Positions 10,311 through 23,340 of a stretch of 64,000 bases of DNA are shown one piece after another. Position 1 is the stretch's first letter. The number at the start of each line of letters is the position of its first letter. Origin of the DNA: Tubiluchus corallicola. Its lineage: Eukaryota > Priapulida > Priapulimorpha > Priapulimorphida > Tubiluchidae. Where the stretch lies: the NCBI GenBank assembly GCA_030141605.1, contig JAQGDQ010000155.1:250001-314000 (forward strand). Direction: 5' to 3'. The notes under the pieces were generated by a model. The model had not been told where the DNA came from, made no database searches, and saw only the letters and a list, made by a program, of their open reading frames with translations. The position numbers and the translations under genes are program-made.

Positions 10311-13300
10311 CGTGAGGGTAATAAACTAAGATGCGTTTTATACATGTATATAGGAAGGTAGGTAGTAAGAAATTAGGTGATCCAAACTTATAATTCCTTA
10401 CTTGTAAAAAAGTATAAGTTCGGTTACTTATTAATCGGGGTTCGTTTAATCTTTAATAAGTGATTCTCAAAGATTCATGCTAAGACACGTTTCGCTCATA
10501 ATATACAACAGCAAGTTAAATATTCTGTAGCCCTATGGGGTATGCTAGCTCCGGGGATGTGTCACTCTAAAAACATGAGGGAAACTGAGACAGCCTATCT
10601 ACCTTTCTGCATCAGAAAAATACTCAAAAATCTATAGTATAGTACTTCGTTATAGTACTCAACTTGTAAGACTAACAAAAGAAAGCTAGTTAGTTTTTCA
10701 TCTCCTAACTGAAAGGTTTTCCTTTTCAAACTTATTTTTTCTTCATGAACTTTTCTCCGTGAACTTGTGCTCTTTTCGTGCCGATTTTTTCCATGCTCTC
10801 AGTATGGTGGTTAACTATACGACTCAATTCTCTCGTAAATAAGACCCCATTTGTAGCTATTATTCATAATAATCCTAATTACCAAATAATTTGGTTTCAT
10901 TTATAAAATTACCCCCATATTAAAAAACGCATTACATAAACAAAATTGATGTCTGTTGTTATTATACGTACAAAGCCTTTTGCTGGTACTACTTATTATT
11001 TTTTGTTTTCTTTACACCAAACCAATGACACAGAGATATAATTATTTTTTGTATACAGATTTTTGTATACAGATTATAGTTTCTTTGTGGAACCCTCTAA
11101 TTATTATCGATTTAGTTAGTTTGACTACATTAATGGTTATTATTTACTCTTATTATTTTATTACAATTACTCATCATTCATTTTGCTTAGTTCAAATCAA
11201 GTTGTTTTATTTCTTGCTTATTGATTTTAGTTTATTATGTTATTTAGAAATCTTTTCTTGTCCCCAGAATTGTGTCTTTTGCCTAGATTTATGCATTTAA
11301 CTTAATTCGATTTATTTTTTTGTTTTTAGCTTATTGACGATTACTACTGTTTGCGTTTGTTTCCCCCTTTTTATTGCTCTTGTTACCTGCAGCATCACTG
11401 TCTATTTTTAACTTTACTAAGTCTGTCTGTATGAAAGAGCAAGAGACTACATGACCAATAGTCCCTTCCTGTCCTGCTCCACGATTGTAATTATCTAATA
11501 TTTAACTAACACAGTTGCTGTAAACGATATTAAAGAAAATAAATGTTCAACGTTCTATTTACATTTCGTTTACAGAGTTCTCTATACGCGGTATACAAAA
11601 TGCCAAACGTCAATAATAAATTCATCTGTACAACAGCCAGGTGCGCTGAAGGTTAATTTGAACCTGGACGGCTTCAATCCTGCGCCATGAGAGCCGTCTC
11701 GCCAACGAGAAACAATATTGCAAGTAGCTTAAGTACAATTAGAAAACGCTCACTTCCTGCAGCTGCGTGGGCGGTTTTCAGCAATAGCGAGATTCTATCG
11801 AGCCAGCTAGCTGAAGCGCTTGAAGCCGGGGACAGTCGGCATCCTTTATTTATTCCTAAAAGCATGAATTTTCCCGGCAGTACACTGCCAGGCTCATTAG
11901 TCAGTAGGTCTAGATCAAGCCCTTGGCAAATGCAAATTTAAATAAATTTAAATACATTCGCATCTACGTGTAAGTTTAGCACAAACCATGCCAGACTGAT
12001 GATTCGTGGACGGTTGAGTGTCTATTGTAGCAATGTGTTTTAATGTGGTGTCAACTCCAGACAAAATAAAGGTTGTTCCAGAAGAAACAATGTGCACAGA
12101 TTATATGTGCTTATATTGGAATGTATAAAAATACAAGGTGTCTCAAAAGTCACATTGACTTCTAATTTTCTTTTTTTTAATTTTTCTCCTGTCACAGCAA
12201 GCTCTTTCATGAATCAAAACTGGCGTATGTGAATTATTTTTGTTTATTTTTGACGTGCTATGGCAAAGGCAGCAATGAGATGCAAAACCAGCCTGGCATG
12301 AGGTGCTTCAGTCACCAAATGAAGTTCAGTGGAAATTTAGAGCACCATATGGACCACATTATTCTTTCAGACCTTCCTCGCCACTCATGGGCCGTCAGAG
12401 ACTTTCTCAATGCGAGCCATTGGAAAGGTTTCTGAGGCTGTTTGGGGCCCCTGAAGAAGACAGTGAAAATAGGAAAGCCGACTAATTCGGTAGTTCTTTT
12501 CAAATTTTCGTCTTATTTGACTAAAAAAATCGCCCAAAGTTTTAGTTGAAGCAGTTTGCTTTGGTTGTTGAAAAAACATGAAAGTTTCCACGAAGTGTTA
12601 CCGTGTTTAATGCTACATACGGTATTCACACGGTCCTTTAACACCTTCAAAGGACTTCGAAACTGCTTGCAAAAGTTGCAGTTACTTTGACACGCAGAGA
12701 ATAAAAGGTGTTAACATGTCCCTAACCATAACTCTACTGTACGTTCCTAAAACGAAATCAGCTTTCTTGGAAAATTTTGTGAGAGAACATAGACGCCTGG
12801 GTGAGATGTCCTGTAGTACAGCTTTTAGCAGGTATTCAAATACTTGTAATGGCTTCTGATGTGGGAGAGACAAGCTGTATGTACACTGCACGCAGCATCA
12901 ACTGAGTGTCGCGAAGCCAGTTGCTGAGCACGCTTTTGCTATCAATCAACATTACTCCCATTTAGCGAGTATGCCTTATTAGCTGTTCAGTTCAGTGACG
13001 GGCTTGCACAACGCACTGACAATCGCACGAGGCGCATCTAAGCACGCACTGGTCGCCATGGAAACGACAGTAACAGCCACCGCGTCCCTGGAAACGCCTC
13101 TAACTGTGTAGCGATTAGAAATTGTCTAGGAACTATTAACAGTTGCATACAACAAAAAGGTGTGACCCCTTTTCTTACATGCTACACCCCATGGAAAGAC
13201 CTGGTTGACTAAAGCTTTCAAAATATATTAAATGACCCAGACCTCATCAGATGTCACGTGATTTATCATTACGCATGGAATATCCATCAATGGTGATGGA

Positions 13301-14257
13301 TCAGCATCTAGATATCCCAAAGGATGGAAAGCAAGCCCGATGGTGCACGTACACGAGCAATCAACAACTTGGGAAATGATAGTGCTACAATCACTTAATG
13401 GTGGTTTGGGCTCTGAGTTTCAGGGAGTCAAAGGGACACTGAAGAAATGCACTAATTCATGCTCTGATATGCTCTAAATGAAAAAGAGTTTTGTACTTGA
13501 GTAGCAAATTTTTGCACGGCATAACACCATGAATAGGAGACGAAGAGAAACTTCGTGAGTTTAGTTATTTAATGTCAAAGAGAACTCCGAAGATCAAATT
13601 ACTGCGAAGTGCAAAATTCGTTTGAAAACAAATAAGGAAACTACAGAAACAGGTCATCGCTCCTAGAAGACGAAGAATGGTTTAAAAAATTACCTGCTGA
13701 ATGTAAGTTACCCACACTTAAGCTCACCATCAACAAATGCAAGTTGATAACTGCAATGAAATGTATCAATTTCTCGCATAGTGTCCTCAATCACAAGAAC
13801 ATGGCCATTCAGGGAGTTTATCCACCAAGAATACAGAGAACTAGGACTTACATCTTGGGGACTCTGTAGGACTAGAAGACGTGTGTAGCTGTTGACTTTT
13901 TGCACGCTATTCTAAGACTGCCCGATCGATCAAACTGTGGAGAAATCTAGTAGACAAGATAAAACTACTCACAGCACTAGGTTACCCATCAACAGCAGAA
14001 AGACTAGGCCAGATAATACCCTCATTACTTTTTACAAAACACACCACCTAAGCCGACTTTCCAAAAAAAAATCACAAAAGTAACTCATCAAAAGAGTACA
14101 GAAGAGATCATCACTAGCTGGCTTTTGACACTGTTGGCACTGGACTTGCTTGCTGGTTTATGACTGACTAAAAATATACTGCAGATTTCTGCCTAAATGG
14201 ACTACCTGGCAAAAAGACTGTGTTAATTTAAAACACTTCGTTTGCACCTTCCCAAAA

Positions 14258-14390
14258 TCAAAGAAAAAAGTCACAACTTTGGCTACAAAAAAGTCGGTTA
14301 AGGTAAGGGTTAGGGGTTAGGGTTAGGATAAGCGCTAACGTTGGGATTAGAGCTATTTCTTTTTTCCTGTGACTTTTAACCTAGATTCTT
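14258..14390. mobile_element. fold-back element with telomere-like centre
   Basis: Inverted words AAAAAAGTCACA (left) and TGTGACTTTT (right, about 14379) flank GGTAAGGGTTAGGGGTTAGG and a GGATTAG remnant. A similar arrangement of GTCACA arms with CTAACCC repeats occurs at 48.7-49.46 kb in the opposite orientation. I infer a small inverted-repeat element that carries TTAGGG-like units rather than a healed break. Confidence 0.4.
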
Positions 14391-15248
14391 TTGGCATAGT
14401 AATCTCTGTTCTGTCTGTAAACTACACATATCCTTCCTTTCACGTATTCGCTACACAGAAATCTATTGTAACCCAAGACTAGACAACGGTAAATTTCACA
14501 TAATGCCTTGCGGTTACTGTTACAGCACTCACAACATTCCGGCAAGCAAACATATTATTACGAAAAAGCAAATAAGAGTTAAACGCTAAACGTTTCAGGA
14601 GAAGGGCTGAAGATGTGTGCATAAACATTTATATTAGATTCCAAGCGATTCGTCTAGCAAATTGATAGGGCAATTTGAAGCTTGCAGAAAACTTGACGAG
14701 CAAGCAAAGGCAACTGAACACACAACTACAGAAACGTCTGAAGCCCGAAGGTAATTTAACATCTGGGTTCTTTCTGTAATTGTCAAAATGGTGAGCCAAC
14801 TTTACGGAAGATAAAACACGTATTCACCTTTTGTTTTTATTTTAGCAGTCAAAATAATACTAGTAAACTAGTAGTTTGAACTGCAATGTAGCCAAGAATT
14901 CATCTGAGTGGATTTTCCAGGGCGTTTTTCCTTGTCTGGGTTCAAATGATAACAGGTCAAAGGTCAACAAAGGTCAGATATCACAACTTTATTAAGGTTT
15001 ATTTACTAACCAATCAAGATTAGTAAAACATGGCACCTGCTTTCAGCGAGTGAAAGCTGCTAAAGAACCGAAAGTAATGATTTCCCGCAATTCACTAGTC
15101 TATGTACACAGACGATGTCGTCTGTGTTACTTTATACTAATAAGATACTTCTGCAAATTAAAAATACAACGTTAGGCACCAACTGTTTGCAGATCACAAA
15201 TAACAAAAGGATAGCTAAAGAGCATACTCTGCAGAGACGTTTGTAGAC

Positions 15249-15364
15249 CTATGCCCTCACGTGAAAAAACAATTAGTTGAAATCTTCTGGCCTTGTGGCC
15301 CTGACCCTATGCCCTCACGTGAAAAAACAATTAGTTGAAATCTTCTGGCCTTGTGGCCCTGACC
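15249..15364. repeat. perfect 58-bp tandem duplication
   Basis: The 58 bases from CTATGCCCTCACGTG to GGCCCTGACC occur twice without a mismatch (second copy from 15307). The identity indicates a recent event. The surrounding 15.2-15.8 kb repeats the theme 'CCAAAAA...AGTTTCCA(A/G)(G/A)TCTTG...GCCTAT...AGCAAG' at lower identity, so an older repeat underlies it. Confidence 0.9.
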
Positions 15365-16588
15365 CTTGCCTTTTCAGCCAAAAATCAATAAGTTTCCAAG
15401 TCTTGCACAAGCCTATTCATGAGCCAAGTATGGCGACTATATCTTCACTGTTTTGATTTTATAAATTTCTTAATCTTGTGAATTTCTGGTCTTGCCCAGG
15501 CGTGAACCAGGTCAAGCTTGGGAATTATAGCGGCAATTCGTCCGTTTCGATTTCATACATTTTTTTGACGCTCTGCACCCCCTAAAACCTTTGACCTCTT
15601 TAATAAAAAAGGAACGCGTCTCCAGCTCTTATCCAAAGCTGTCTCGGTGCTAAGTATGGCGATTAGCAGGCTTTTTATAGCCTTAACCTTTTTTGGTTTT
15701 ACACGTTGACCTCGTTCTTTTGGACCAAAAAAGCAAAGAGTTTCCAGATCTTGTCCAGGCCTATTTCTGTAGCAAGCTTCATTATATAGTTTCACCCATT
15801 TTGTGCTGACATACTAAACGCACAACCCAAGCACCCATTACTGTCAGCGTGGTAACGAGGGAGTTACAGTCGTCGACAATGTGACATGCAACACGACTAT
15901 CTCGCCAGAAAACAATATGCCGGGTAGTGCTGAATGTTAAAATCCAGACGTGCTGTAGATCATCAGGGACAAGGAACAACATGTTACAACATACACATAC
16001 TCAGATGTGCATAATCTCAAGCTTGTCGCCCAGACATACCATCACAAGCATCATGAATGAGGAAAAGCATCATCAACTAGGACTTCAGCATTAATAAGCA
16101 ATAAATTGCTGCAACGTGCGTAAGTCAGCATTTACATTTTTCAACAAGCTGTCCTCATTACACGCATGAATGATGATTAACATATGCGGCTAATAGCGTG
16201 GCTGATATAGTTGAAAATACTCAAGACTAAATGAAAGACCCAATTTCAGTTGTAAGAAGTTGTTATTAAAATCAGCGCACTTGCATAATTTTAGTGACCG
16301 TCATATAATGTAATCAATGCCAGACGGGCACTTGAGTGTTGAGATAAGATGACCATGCGGGCGATCACCAAGAGGACTTCAAAGTGAAGTGACCATGAGT
16401 TAATCACTAAATGGACAATAAGCAGTGCACTTTACGCCTGATTAGCTTGTCTTCGCCAGAATTATATTAGGAATGAATTAGCACGCAAGTGTAAGTATGC
16501 TAACAGTTTATAAAGCAACTACTGTATTTAAATGTCATATCAAAGGCAGATATCATTGAATATGAAAGTAATGAAACAATGTGACAAT

Positions 16589-16687
16589 AAATAATAACAA
16601 TAATAATAATAATAGCAGCAGCAGCTGCTGCAACAACAACAACAACAACAACAACAGCTGCTGCAACAACAGCAACAATAATAGTAA
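16589..16687. repeat. AAT/GCA/CAA compound trinucleotide repeat
   Basis: Runs of AAT, AGC/CTG and CAA triplets in about 100 bp. CAGCAGCAGCTGCTGCAAC forms a short palindrome in the middle. It creates artefactual poly-Asn and poly-Leu frames. Confidence 0.9.
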
Positions 16688-17344
16688 TAAAAAATCCAAT
16701 TTTTTGCCAAAAAACGGATACCATGGCAACAGTAAATGGTGTGCTACATATTCAGATACATGTACATGTCCAGACAACTGGGCAGAAAAAACTTTGAAAC
16801 CACTATCTCTCCACGGAACATTTCTGAGTGCAGAGTCAGCACTGGACACACATACATGTGGTCGCCCACCTAATTACGACCAAGGCTTCGGGATGCAACA
16901 ATAGAACCACACAATATAGTACCAAATAGAACAATGCAACCGGTACAAACTCAACTGCAATAATATCACACCAAGTTGTCTTTACCAATTCATCGAAAAA
17001 GATAAATAATACACACTAAAAGTTAATACTATTTTAGTACAATCAATTGAGTAAAATTCAATGGATGTTCAAATTTAATCTAAACTGGATCAGTACGTTT
17101 TTCAAATCACTACAAGCTGTGGTTAATCAGATAATCGGATTGCCACATAGCCATATCGCGTCTCTACATCATCATCGCTTGTGTCGTAAGTACGAAATGC
17201 CCTTAAGCTTTCATTTCCGGGACAGCTTGCAAAAATTGATTTTGATATTCCTCCAGCCAAACAAAAACTCACTTTCTTTCACCACTATATTCCGATCGTT
17301 TTAATTAATTATGTTTATCACCTAAATCACCTGAGACCTTAAAG

Positions 17345-17840
17345 GGGAAGCAAAGGGAATTTTAAAGTACACCCCAAAGATCTTTCCATACAAAGTTATA
17401 TCACTTAGTATTAAGCTTACCTGTTTGAAATACTTATGTAATTAGATAAGAAAATTTTTAGTAATCTAAAATGTTCGTGCCACCTGGTAAAAAAAGCACT
17501 GGCTCACCATCCCAGTGTGCACCACTAATTCACTAAAAACGCATTATTGATCTTACTAACAATATAAAGTAATTTATACATTTGTTTAGTTACTGAAGAG
17601 TATGCTACGAATGCTCCGATTATTTTTCCACACTTCACGCAATGTGTTTTAAACTTGTTTCAAAATGGCTGCACACAACCATTATCGCAGGAATTTAAAT
17701 TTACAAGATTTATACAGCGTTACTGCTAACGCAAGCTCTGTGTGCAATAACACGGCATGGAAGGGATATAAATTTTCACGATAAAATTTGTAAGTTTTAC
17801 TTATGAAGAGTGCTTTCTTGTGCTTTAAGCACTTCCTTTA
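17345..17840 (+). repeat. dispersed repeat family R1, longest plus copy
   Basis: It starts near AAAGGGGAAGCAAAGGGAA and runs through GTGCCACCTGGTAAAAA, CAGTGTGCACCACTAATTC, AAAAACGCATTATTGATC, ATACAGCGTTACTGCTAACG to TTTTACTTATGAAGAGTG. It aligns with 32490-32990 over nearly the whole length, so it is a useful guide to the consensus. There is no open frame. Confidence 0.65.
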
Positions 17841-18476
17841 ATAGCGTACGAGTCGTGTTTAATGATTTGCGACCCATTTCTGGATACGCCACTATGGCAG
17901 GTTGATGCCACTTAGCCGACAAGCCTATATTACATATGGAACTGCGGCAATAACTTGATTTTGTCTCCCCCGATCTAGATCATTATCGTATCTCAAGTGA
18001 ATTACAGGCAAGATTCAGCAAGCCTGCCACCTTTCTCACGCTAAGAAATGTCAAGCGAAGCCAAGTTCGTCACGCGTGGTGATTTTCACGCCAAGTTCGC
18101 GAGAAAAATGTCAACCTGCTTTGCACGCAGCATCCAAACGGAATCAGGCGAAAGCAGCACTCTCCCGCCTTGCAGAGAGCATCTAAATAGAAATGGAAGC
18201 AAGCCTCCCTTCAGTTTAAAAAGAAATAGGGACAATCTGGCAAAGTGCCGAGGGACAAGTCTGGCAAACTGTGAGTAGCAGGTGCAGTGTAGCACCACCA
18301 CGGTACAAGAATACATTATGTTGGCTGATTTTTGGCAGAGTTAGTACACCGCGTTAGTTTTTCATTCACCGAAACACTATTAGGCCTAATATATCGAAAC
18401 ATATATATGAGCGTACGCAGATTATAAGGAAAACCGGATCCAGTCCTATACTATATAGCTCAAAACACCATCTACC

Positions 18477-18690
18477 TTATAAGATATTGAAAGAGAATGT
18501 ACTATTTTTCAAGTATGACTTACGCGAAAGAATTATTACCATAGAAAAGTAATTTCGTGTTAGTCCGGCTAGTTCTTTCCAGCCGTTCGGTAGGTCTCGA
18601 AAACGCGTTACACAGAAATATATGCTGTATCTCTCCAATTCAGTTGTGACGTAGTGTGCACGTTCAAGAGTCATTCATGAGGGCAGTAGT
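18477..18690 (-). repeat. dispersed repeat family R3, inverted copy
   Basis: On the minus strand it contains ATGGTAATAATTCTTTCGCG, TAAGTCATACTTGAAAAATA and CGTTTTCGAGACCTACCG. The first part matches the R3 copies at 1.7 and 2.7 kb. The 65-codon frame here is not supported as a gene. Confidence 0.45.
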
Positions 18691-18923
18691 AAAATTTGCC
18701 GAATTTTTGTTTATCACACTGAATGTTGTATAGTAGAAATGTACTTCAATTTTCGCTTCGGCAAATTCGCCTAACAATCACGTGGAATGTTTGTGCTGTT
18801 AAAAATAAAATTATGTTCAGGTGTAATTAATTTAGTTTTAGCCTATTATTTAATTACCAGAAAACGCTTTGGTGTTATTATAGATGTAAAATTTATATTT
18901 CTGCCATAGTTCAAGATGGGGCA

Positions 18924-18925
<2 letters not shown>

Positions 18926-18966
<41 letters not shown>

Positions 18967-19627
18967 CTATATTTGCCATAAAAATCGATATTCACAACTA
19001 TAAAAGCATAAAAGAACATCGCAGCATGAGAATAAAATTCACACAACTGTTAAAGGCAAATGCGTCCAGTGCAAACTAAAAACTACTGTGCTAAAAATTT
19101 AAAACAAAAATATACATTATGATATTATGCGGAAATTAATAATAGGCTATATACAATATATACATATAATTTAAAATGGACGCGGGTAAATAAAATTTGT
19201 GGATGAATATATATTATCGTTTACGTATGTTGGGTTTTCAAATCGATTTAATGTGTTTTTAATTTTGATTTGAATTCGTCAAAAGACTTGATTTGTTTTA
19301 AATTTGATGGCAGGGTATTCCAAGGTTGAACTCCTTGTTTAGTGATAGAATTGTTGCCGTATTTGTTATTAGTGCGTGTTTGCTTAATATTGTGTGTTCT
19401 TGGATTTAATGTTGTCTCCAAGAGGAGTGGAAGCTTATTTTTGATGAAGGGCATGTTAATATTGTTGATGTATTTATATAAAAAGAGGATTGTGTAGAAG
19501 TCTTTATGTGCTTGTAAAATTGGGATTTTAAACATTGTTCTTAATTCTGTTGCAGAGGTTTGATTTGTTATGAGAGACGTTTTATTTGAATAGCCAGCGA
19601 CTAATCTTAATGCATAATTTTGAAGCT
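18926..19627 (-). mobile_element. LINE family A, 5'-truncated copy with (TA)n tail
   Basis: On the minus strand, codons from about 19627 to the stop at 19248 are uninterrupted. They read LQNYALRLVAGYSNKTSLIT, later NNKYGNNSITKQGVQPWNTL and finally FKSKLKTH, the typical C-terminal domain of a non-LTR retrotransposon polyprotein (...WNxLPxxxK...FKxxLK). A roughly 280-bp 3' UTR ends in GGCAAATATAGATT and runs straight into a (TA)n tract (18926-18964). The intact frame suggests a fairly young insertion; RT and endonuclease are absent. Confidence 0.85.
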
Positions 19628-20273
19628 ATTTAGTTTGTTATAGCTGTGAAAAATCATCCTGTTTTTCTTTAACACAGATCCAGAAAAAACGTGGTTGAAC
19701 GATTTGGAGCTTTCGATATTGGAGAAGAAAGTCGAAGAGAAAAATTTTATGGTGCAGTAAAACTGTCTGGCAAAAATTTCCTACAGTAATATGGTCCACA
19801 TATCGTTACCTAATTTGGGTTAAGGTACAACATAAAAGTCCTCCATTAGGTCAAGCCCACAACAAAGGAGAAAGGTTGTACATAAAATAGCAGCAACAGA
19901 AATAAAAAAGTAACAAAATGATCTTGGACTGGTCCACATAAATTTGCACACAAAAATGGGTATCCAATCATTTATGTACATTTTCTAGAAAACTCAAACA
20001 GAGCCTTCTCTAGAAATATTTTCTAGAGTCAAACAGCGAAAAGTAGACATTGTTTATTCGATTGAAATTTAAAGCAGTTTCTACATGCGAAGTTCTCCAC
20101 TTTTCACTTACAAAACATCGCCGCAAGTTAAAAAGTGAGAATTATCGGTGAAATTGCTAATGTGAACCGGGCTTACGTGGAAATCCGGCCAACGGAACAT
20201 AACGACAGAGCGGATTCGGTCGACTCAACGACTCTCATCCGTGTAATTATGATTTACTGATGAAAGTATTACG

Positions 20274-20345
20274 TCTGATAATAGGAAACGCCTCCCGTGG
20301 GATTCGAACTCAGCTGTCTTTGATGATTGTGCGTCAAAAGCGCCT
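20274..20345 (-). other. possible tRNA-like (SINE) remnant
   Basis: Reverse complement contains GAGTTCGAATCCCAC, a good match to a pol III B box and T-arm, preceded about 35 bp upstream by a weak A-box-like CAAGGCGC. No complete cloverleaf could be folded by eye. It is followed by a short (TG)n run at 20380-20398. This could be a degenerate tRNA-derived SINE or chance. Confidence 0.25.
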
Positions 20346-20533
20346 TGCCTGTTCGAAATGCAAAGCGGAGAGGCAGCAGATGTGTGTGTGTGTGTGTGTA
20401 AAATGTAATAGCGTCTTGTAGATAGTAAATGAACGTGTATTATTAATAGCTTAGGACGTGTGCGTGTGTGTTGAGCAAAGAAGGCGTTCAATCTCTTATT
20501 GATCTTTCGCAGTAACAGGTATTTATAAGCTTG

Positions 20534-21056
20534 TGTCTGGACGCAGTGAAAGGTAGAAACTACAAACTTTGCATGAAAACTCTTGATTCTTAATAGTCAT
20601 AACGCTCCGCTACACACAATACAGAGAGTAGTGTCCAGTGTGAAGGTTCGTATGTTTGGACGCACTGATAGATGCTACAAATTTTGCATCAAAACTCTTG
20701 ATTCTTGATAGACAAAAATGTCCGCTACACACAAGACAGAGAGTAGTGTCCAGTGTGGAGGTTCGCATGTCTGGACGCACTGAAAGATGCTACAAACCTT
20801 GCACGAACTCTTGATTTTTGGTGGTCAAAAATGTCCGCTACACACAAGACAGAAAGTAGCGGCCAGTGTGGAGGTTCGCATGTCTGGACGCACTGAAAGA
20901 CGCTACAAACATTGCACGAACTCTTGATTCTTGATAGTCAAAAATGTCGGCTACACACAAGACAGAAAGTAGTGGCCAGTGTGGAGGTTCGTATGTCTGG
21001 ACGCACTGATAGATGCCACAAACTTTGCATGAAAACTCTTGATTCTTGGTGGCCGA
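20534..21056. repeat. five tandem copies of a 113-119-bp unit
   Basis: TGT(C/T)TGGACGCA(C/G)TGA(A/T)AG starts at 20534, 20653, 20768, 20881 and 20994. Each unit continues with CTACAAA..TTGCA, ACTCTTGATTCTTG, GTCCGCTACACACAAGACAG and a GTGTCCAGTGTGGAGGTTCG-like end. Units differ by scattered substitutions and a 4-6 bp length change (ATGAAAACTC versus ACGAACTC), so the array is diverged but recognisable. Confidence 0.92.
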
Positions 21057-21730
21057 AAGTCATATCCCTTGCACTAGGCCTTCTAGACGAACTTTACAAA
21101 GTAGAACAATTTCCTTTTCCACCCCTACCAGAATGGCTTCCTTACAATTGAGTATGTAAGGTTCTATTTCTTTGGACCTAAGATTTCCAATTAAGTCTTT
21201 TCAACATAATAATTTTTAATGTATGTTTGTAAAATTGAAAAAGGTTGCACTTTTTCGTTTTTGAGAAAAACATAGATTACAGGGTTCCCACAGAATTTTA
21301 AAATAAATTTCCCTGACTTTTCTATGACTTTCCAGGATGTATTTCTAAGGATTTTCCAGGATTTCCCTGACCGTGGGAACCCATACCTGGTTATCAATAT
21401 ACATTAAAATAAGAACACATGCACATATTTTTGGCATGTGACTATGAGTTATTCACACCAGAACATAAATTTACACCTCATTCTTGACTCTATGGGCCCC
21501 AGAAGAAAGCAGAAAGCCCTCTCTTACAGACTCCGAGTCAATGCAGCACCTACACAAAGCTACAATAACAAATCCGACATTTTACAATGTGAAAAACTTA
21601 TCTACTACCCAGGCAAATCTTACACGAGGCAGCTATGACAAGGTTAAACTTACATGTATAAATCTAAGTGCGTGTATATTTGTATATTTAATTTAATTTA
21701 TTCAGATAATAATATGTATGTATATACGTA

Positions 21731-21741
21731 CGTGTGTGTGT

Positions 21742-21799
<58 letters not shown>

Positions 21800-21824
21800 A
21801 CGTGCGTGTGTGTGTGTGTGTGCA
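21731..21824. repeat. (TG)n microsatellite
   Basis: About 45 dinucleotide units with a few GAG and CACG interruptions. Confidence 0.95.
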
Positions 21825-22073
21825 TGAGTGCGTGAGCGTGTGACTGTATGTGTGTCACATGCATACATTTATGTGATAATAATGATAATCATGACGATGA
21901 TTATTTTTTGTTGTATTATATAAATCCGAAGAGGCCAGTTCAAGTTTATAACATTTAATTATAACAACATGTAAAGGCTTAACAGCAAGCGGCTGCCCTA
22001 ATCCAGTCACGTGGTCAGAAGCATGGTTACACCAAAAGCAACAATAAAAATCGAAAATTACTGTAAATGAAAA

Positions 22074-22475
22074 AATATATATATAATAATCTTTATTTGC
22101 CATTAAAAACATTGATAATCACTGATAAAAACTTTACAGAGATAATCAATCAGTGTTAGTTAATAAAAACTTACACTGCTGAAGGCAAATGCGTCAGTGC
22201 AATCTAAACTACTGTGCAGTAATGACGAATAAAATCAAACATATTTACAACCATACACAAAAAAAACTAAAAAAAAACTATGATTTAATTAATATGGCCG
22301 TGGGTATATGAATTCTGAATTAGTGTGTATGTTGTCGTACTGGTGTGATGGTATTTCATATCTGGTTAATATTAGTGATTTTAATTTTGTTTTAAATGCC
22401 GATAGGGACTTGATTTGTTTAACCTGTAATGGTAGAGAATTCCAAAGTAAAATTGCTTGTTTGAAAAATATTCAT
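22074..22475 (-). mobile_element. LINE family B, 5'-truncated copy
   Basis: The minus strand encodes LLWNSLPLQVKQIKSLSAFK, then YEIPSHQYDNIHTNSEFIY and PRPY followed by a stop. This is the same terminal signature as the RT-bearing LINE at 51 kb (...FIFPRPY). The 3' UTR ends in TGGCAAATAAAGATTATTAT and a short (TA)n tract. The upstream part is lost at about 22475. Confidence 0.85.
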
Positions 22476-23019
22476 AGTCTAAACAATGATAATGACTATG
22501 ATAATGATGACGATTATGATGACGATATGTCATCGCATAAGAACTCTATGTATTGTATGTGTATAAAGCAAAAATGCAACTGATAAAGTATCTCACCAAG
22601 CGTTTTACAAGTCGTTTAAGACCCATTTGAAAGATGCAACGCCCTGTTTTTGTTACTCATGCCCTGCAGTTTAGCTGATTGTGATTTTAGATCTTAAAGA
22701 TCCCTAGGTCTAACAAGACGTTACTAAGACAAAAACCGACAGCTTTCTTTCCTACACGCCTAAATGATTCAAGATCAGAAGGCAGCTAATATTCAAGTTC
22801 TACGCAAGGAAACCCGTCAAGCGGCGGTCGCGTTGTCATGACAACAAGCAGTTGAGCCAGTAAAACAGGAAAACAACATAACTACAGCTTAGTAGGCCCA
22901 TGAATGTAATCACACGTTTCATGAAAACGATGGGCTACCTGGATTAACACTCGAATGCCTCTCAGATGCTAAATCTTTGAAGAAAATTGCAACTAAAAGA
23001 TAATAAGTTTGCAGAAATT

Positions 23020-23340
23020 AAAGGACAAGGAAATGCTTTATTCACATAAAGCTAAAAAAATCGCCTTGAAAATTGTATCTGCCTTATTGCGCATAGAGCT
23101 TGTATTAAGTACCTCAGAAACTTCAAAAACACCCACGATGACCGTTAGACGTAGCCATTTTGTCAATAAGATTAAAAAACGTTTTTAAGTGAGTCAGTGA
23201 CATTTTACCAGTTAGCGTAAGCTAAGAATTTTCTTGTCTAGTTACATAATTCTTTCAAGCGGGAAAGCGTAATGCTAAGTAGTAAATGCTAAGTTTTTTG
23301 GGACATACTTTAAATTAACCTTTTCATCCCCTTTAAAGCT
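23020..23340 (-). repeat. dispersed repeat family R1, minus copy
   Basis: It carries TTGTCAATAAGATTAAAAAA, CGTTTTTAAGTGAGTCAGTG, ACATTTTACCAGTTAGC and AAGTTTTTTGGGACATA, matching the minus copy at 5.6-5.98 kb word for word in order. It lies about 450 bp downstream of Cav1 exon 3 in gene orientation. Confidence 0.6.

Noticed and set aside
10956-11300. 114-codon hydrophobic frame
   Set aside because: It is Leu/Ile/Phe/Tyr-rich because the DNA is AT-rich; no known domain, no splice support and poor start context.
12120-12170. Mariner-like end (AAGGTGTCTCAAAAGTCAC)
   Set aside because: The word resembles a terminus of some mariner-type elements, but no partner end or TA duplication was found nearby.
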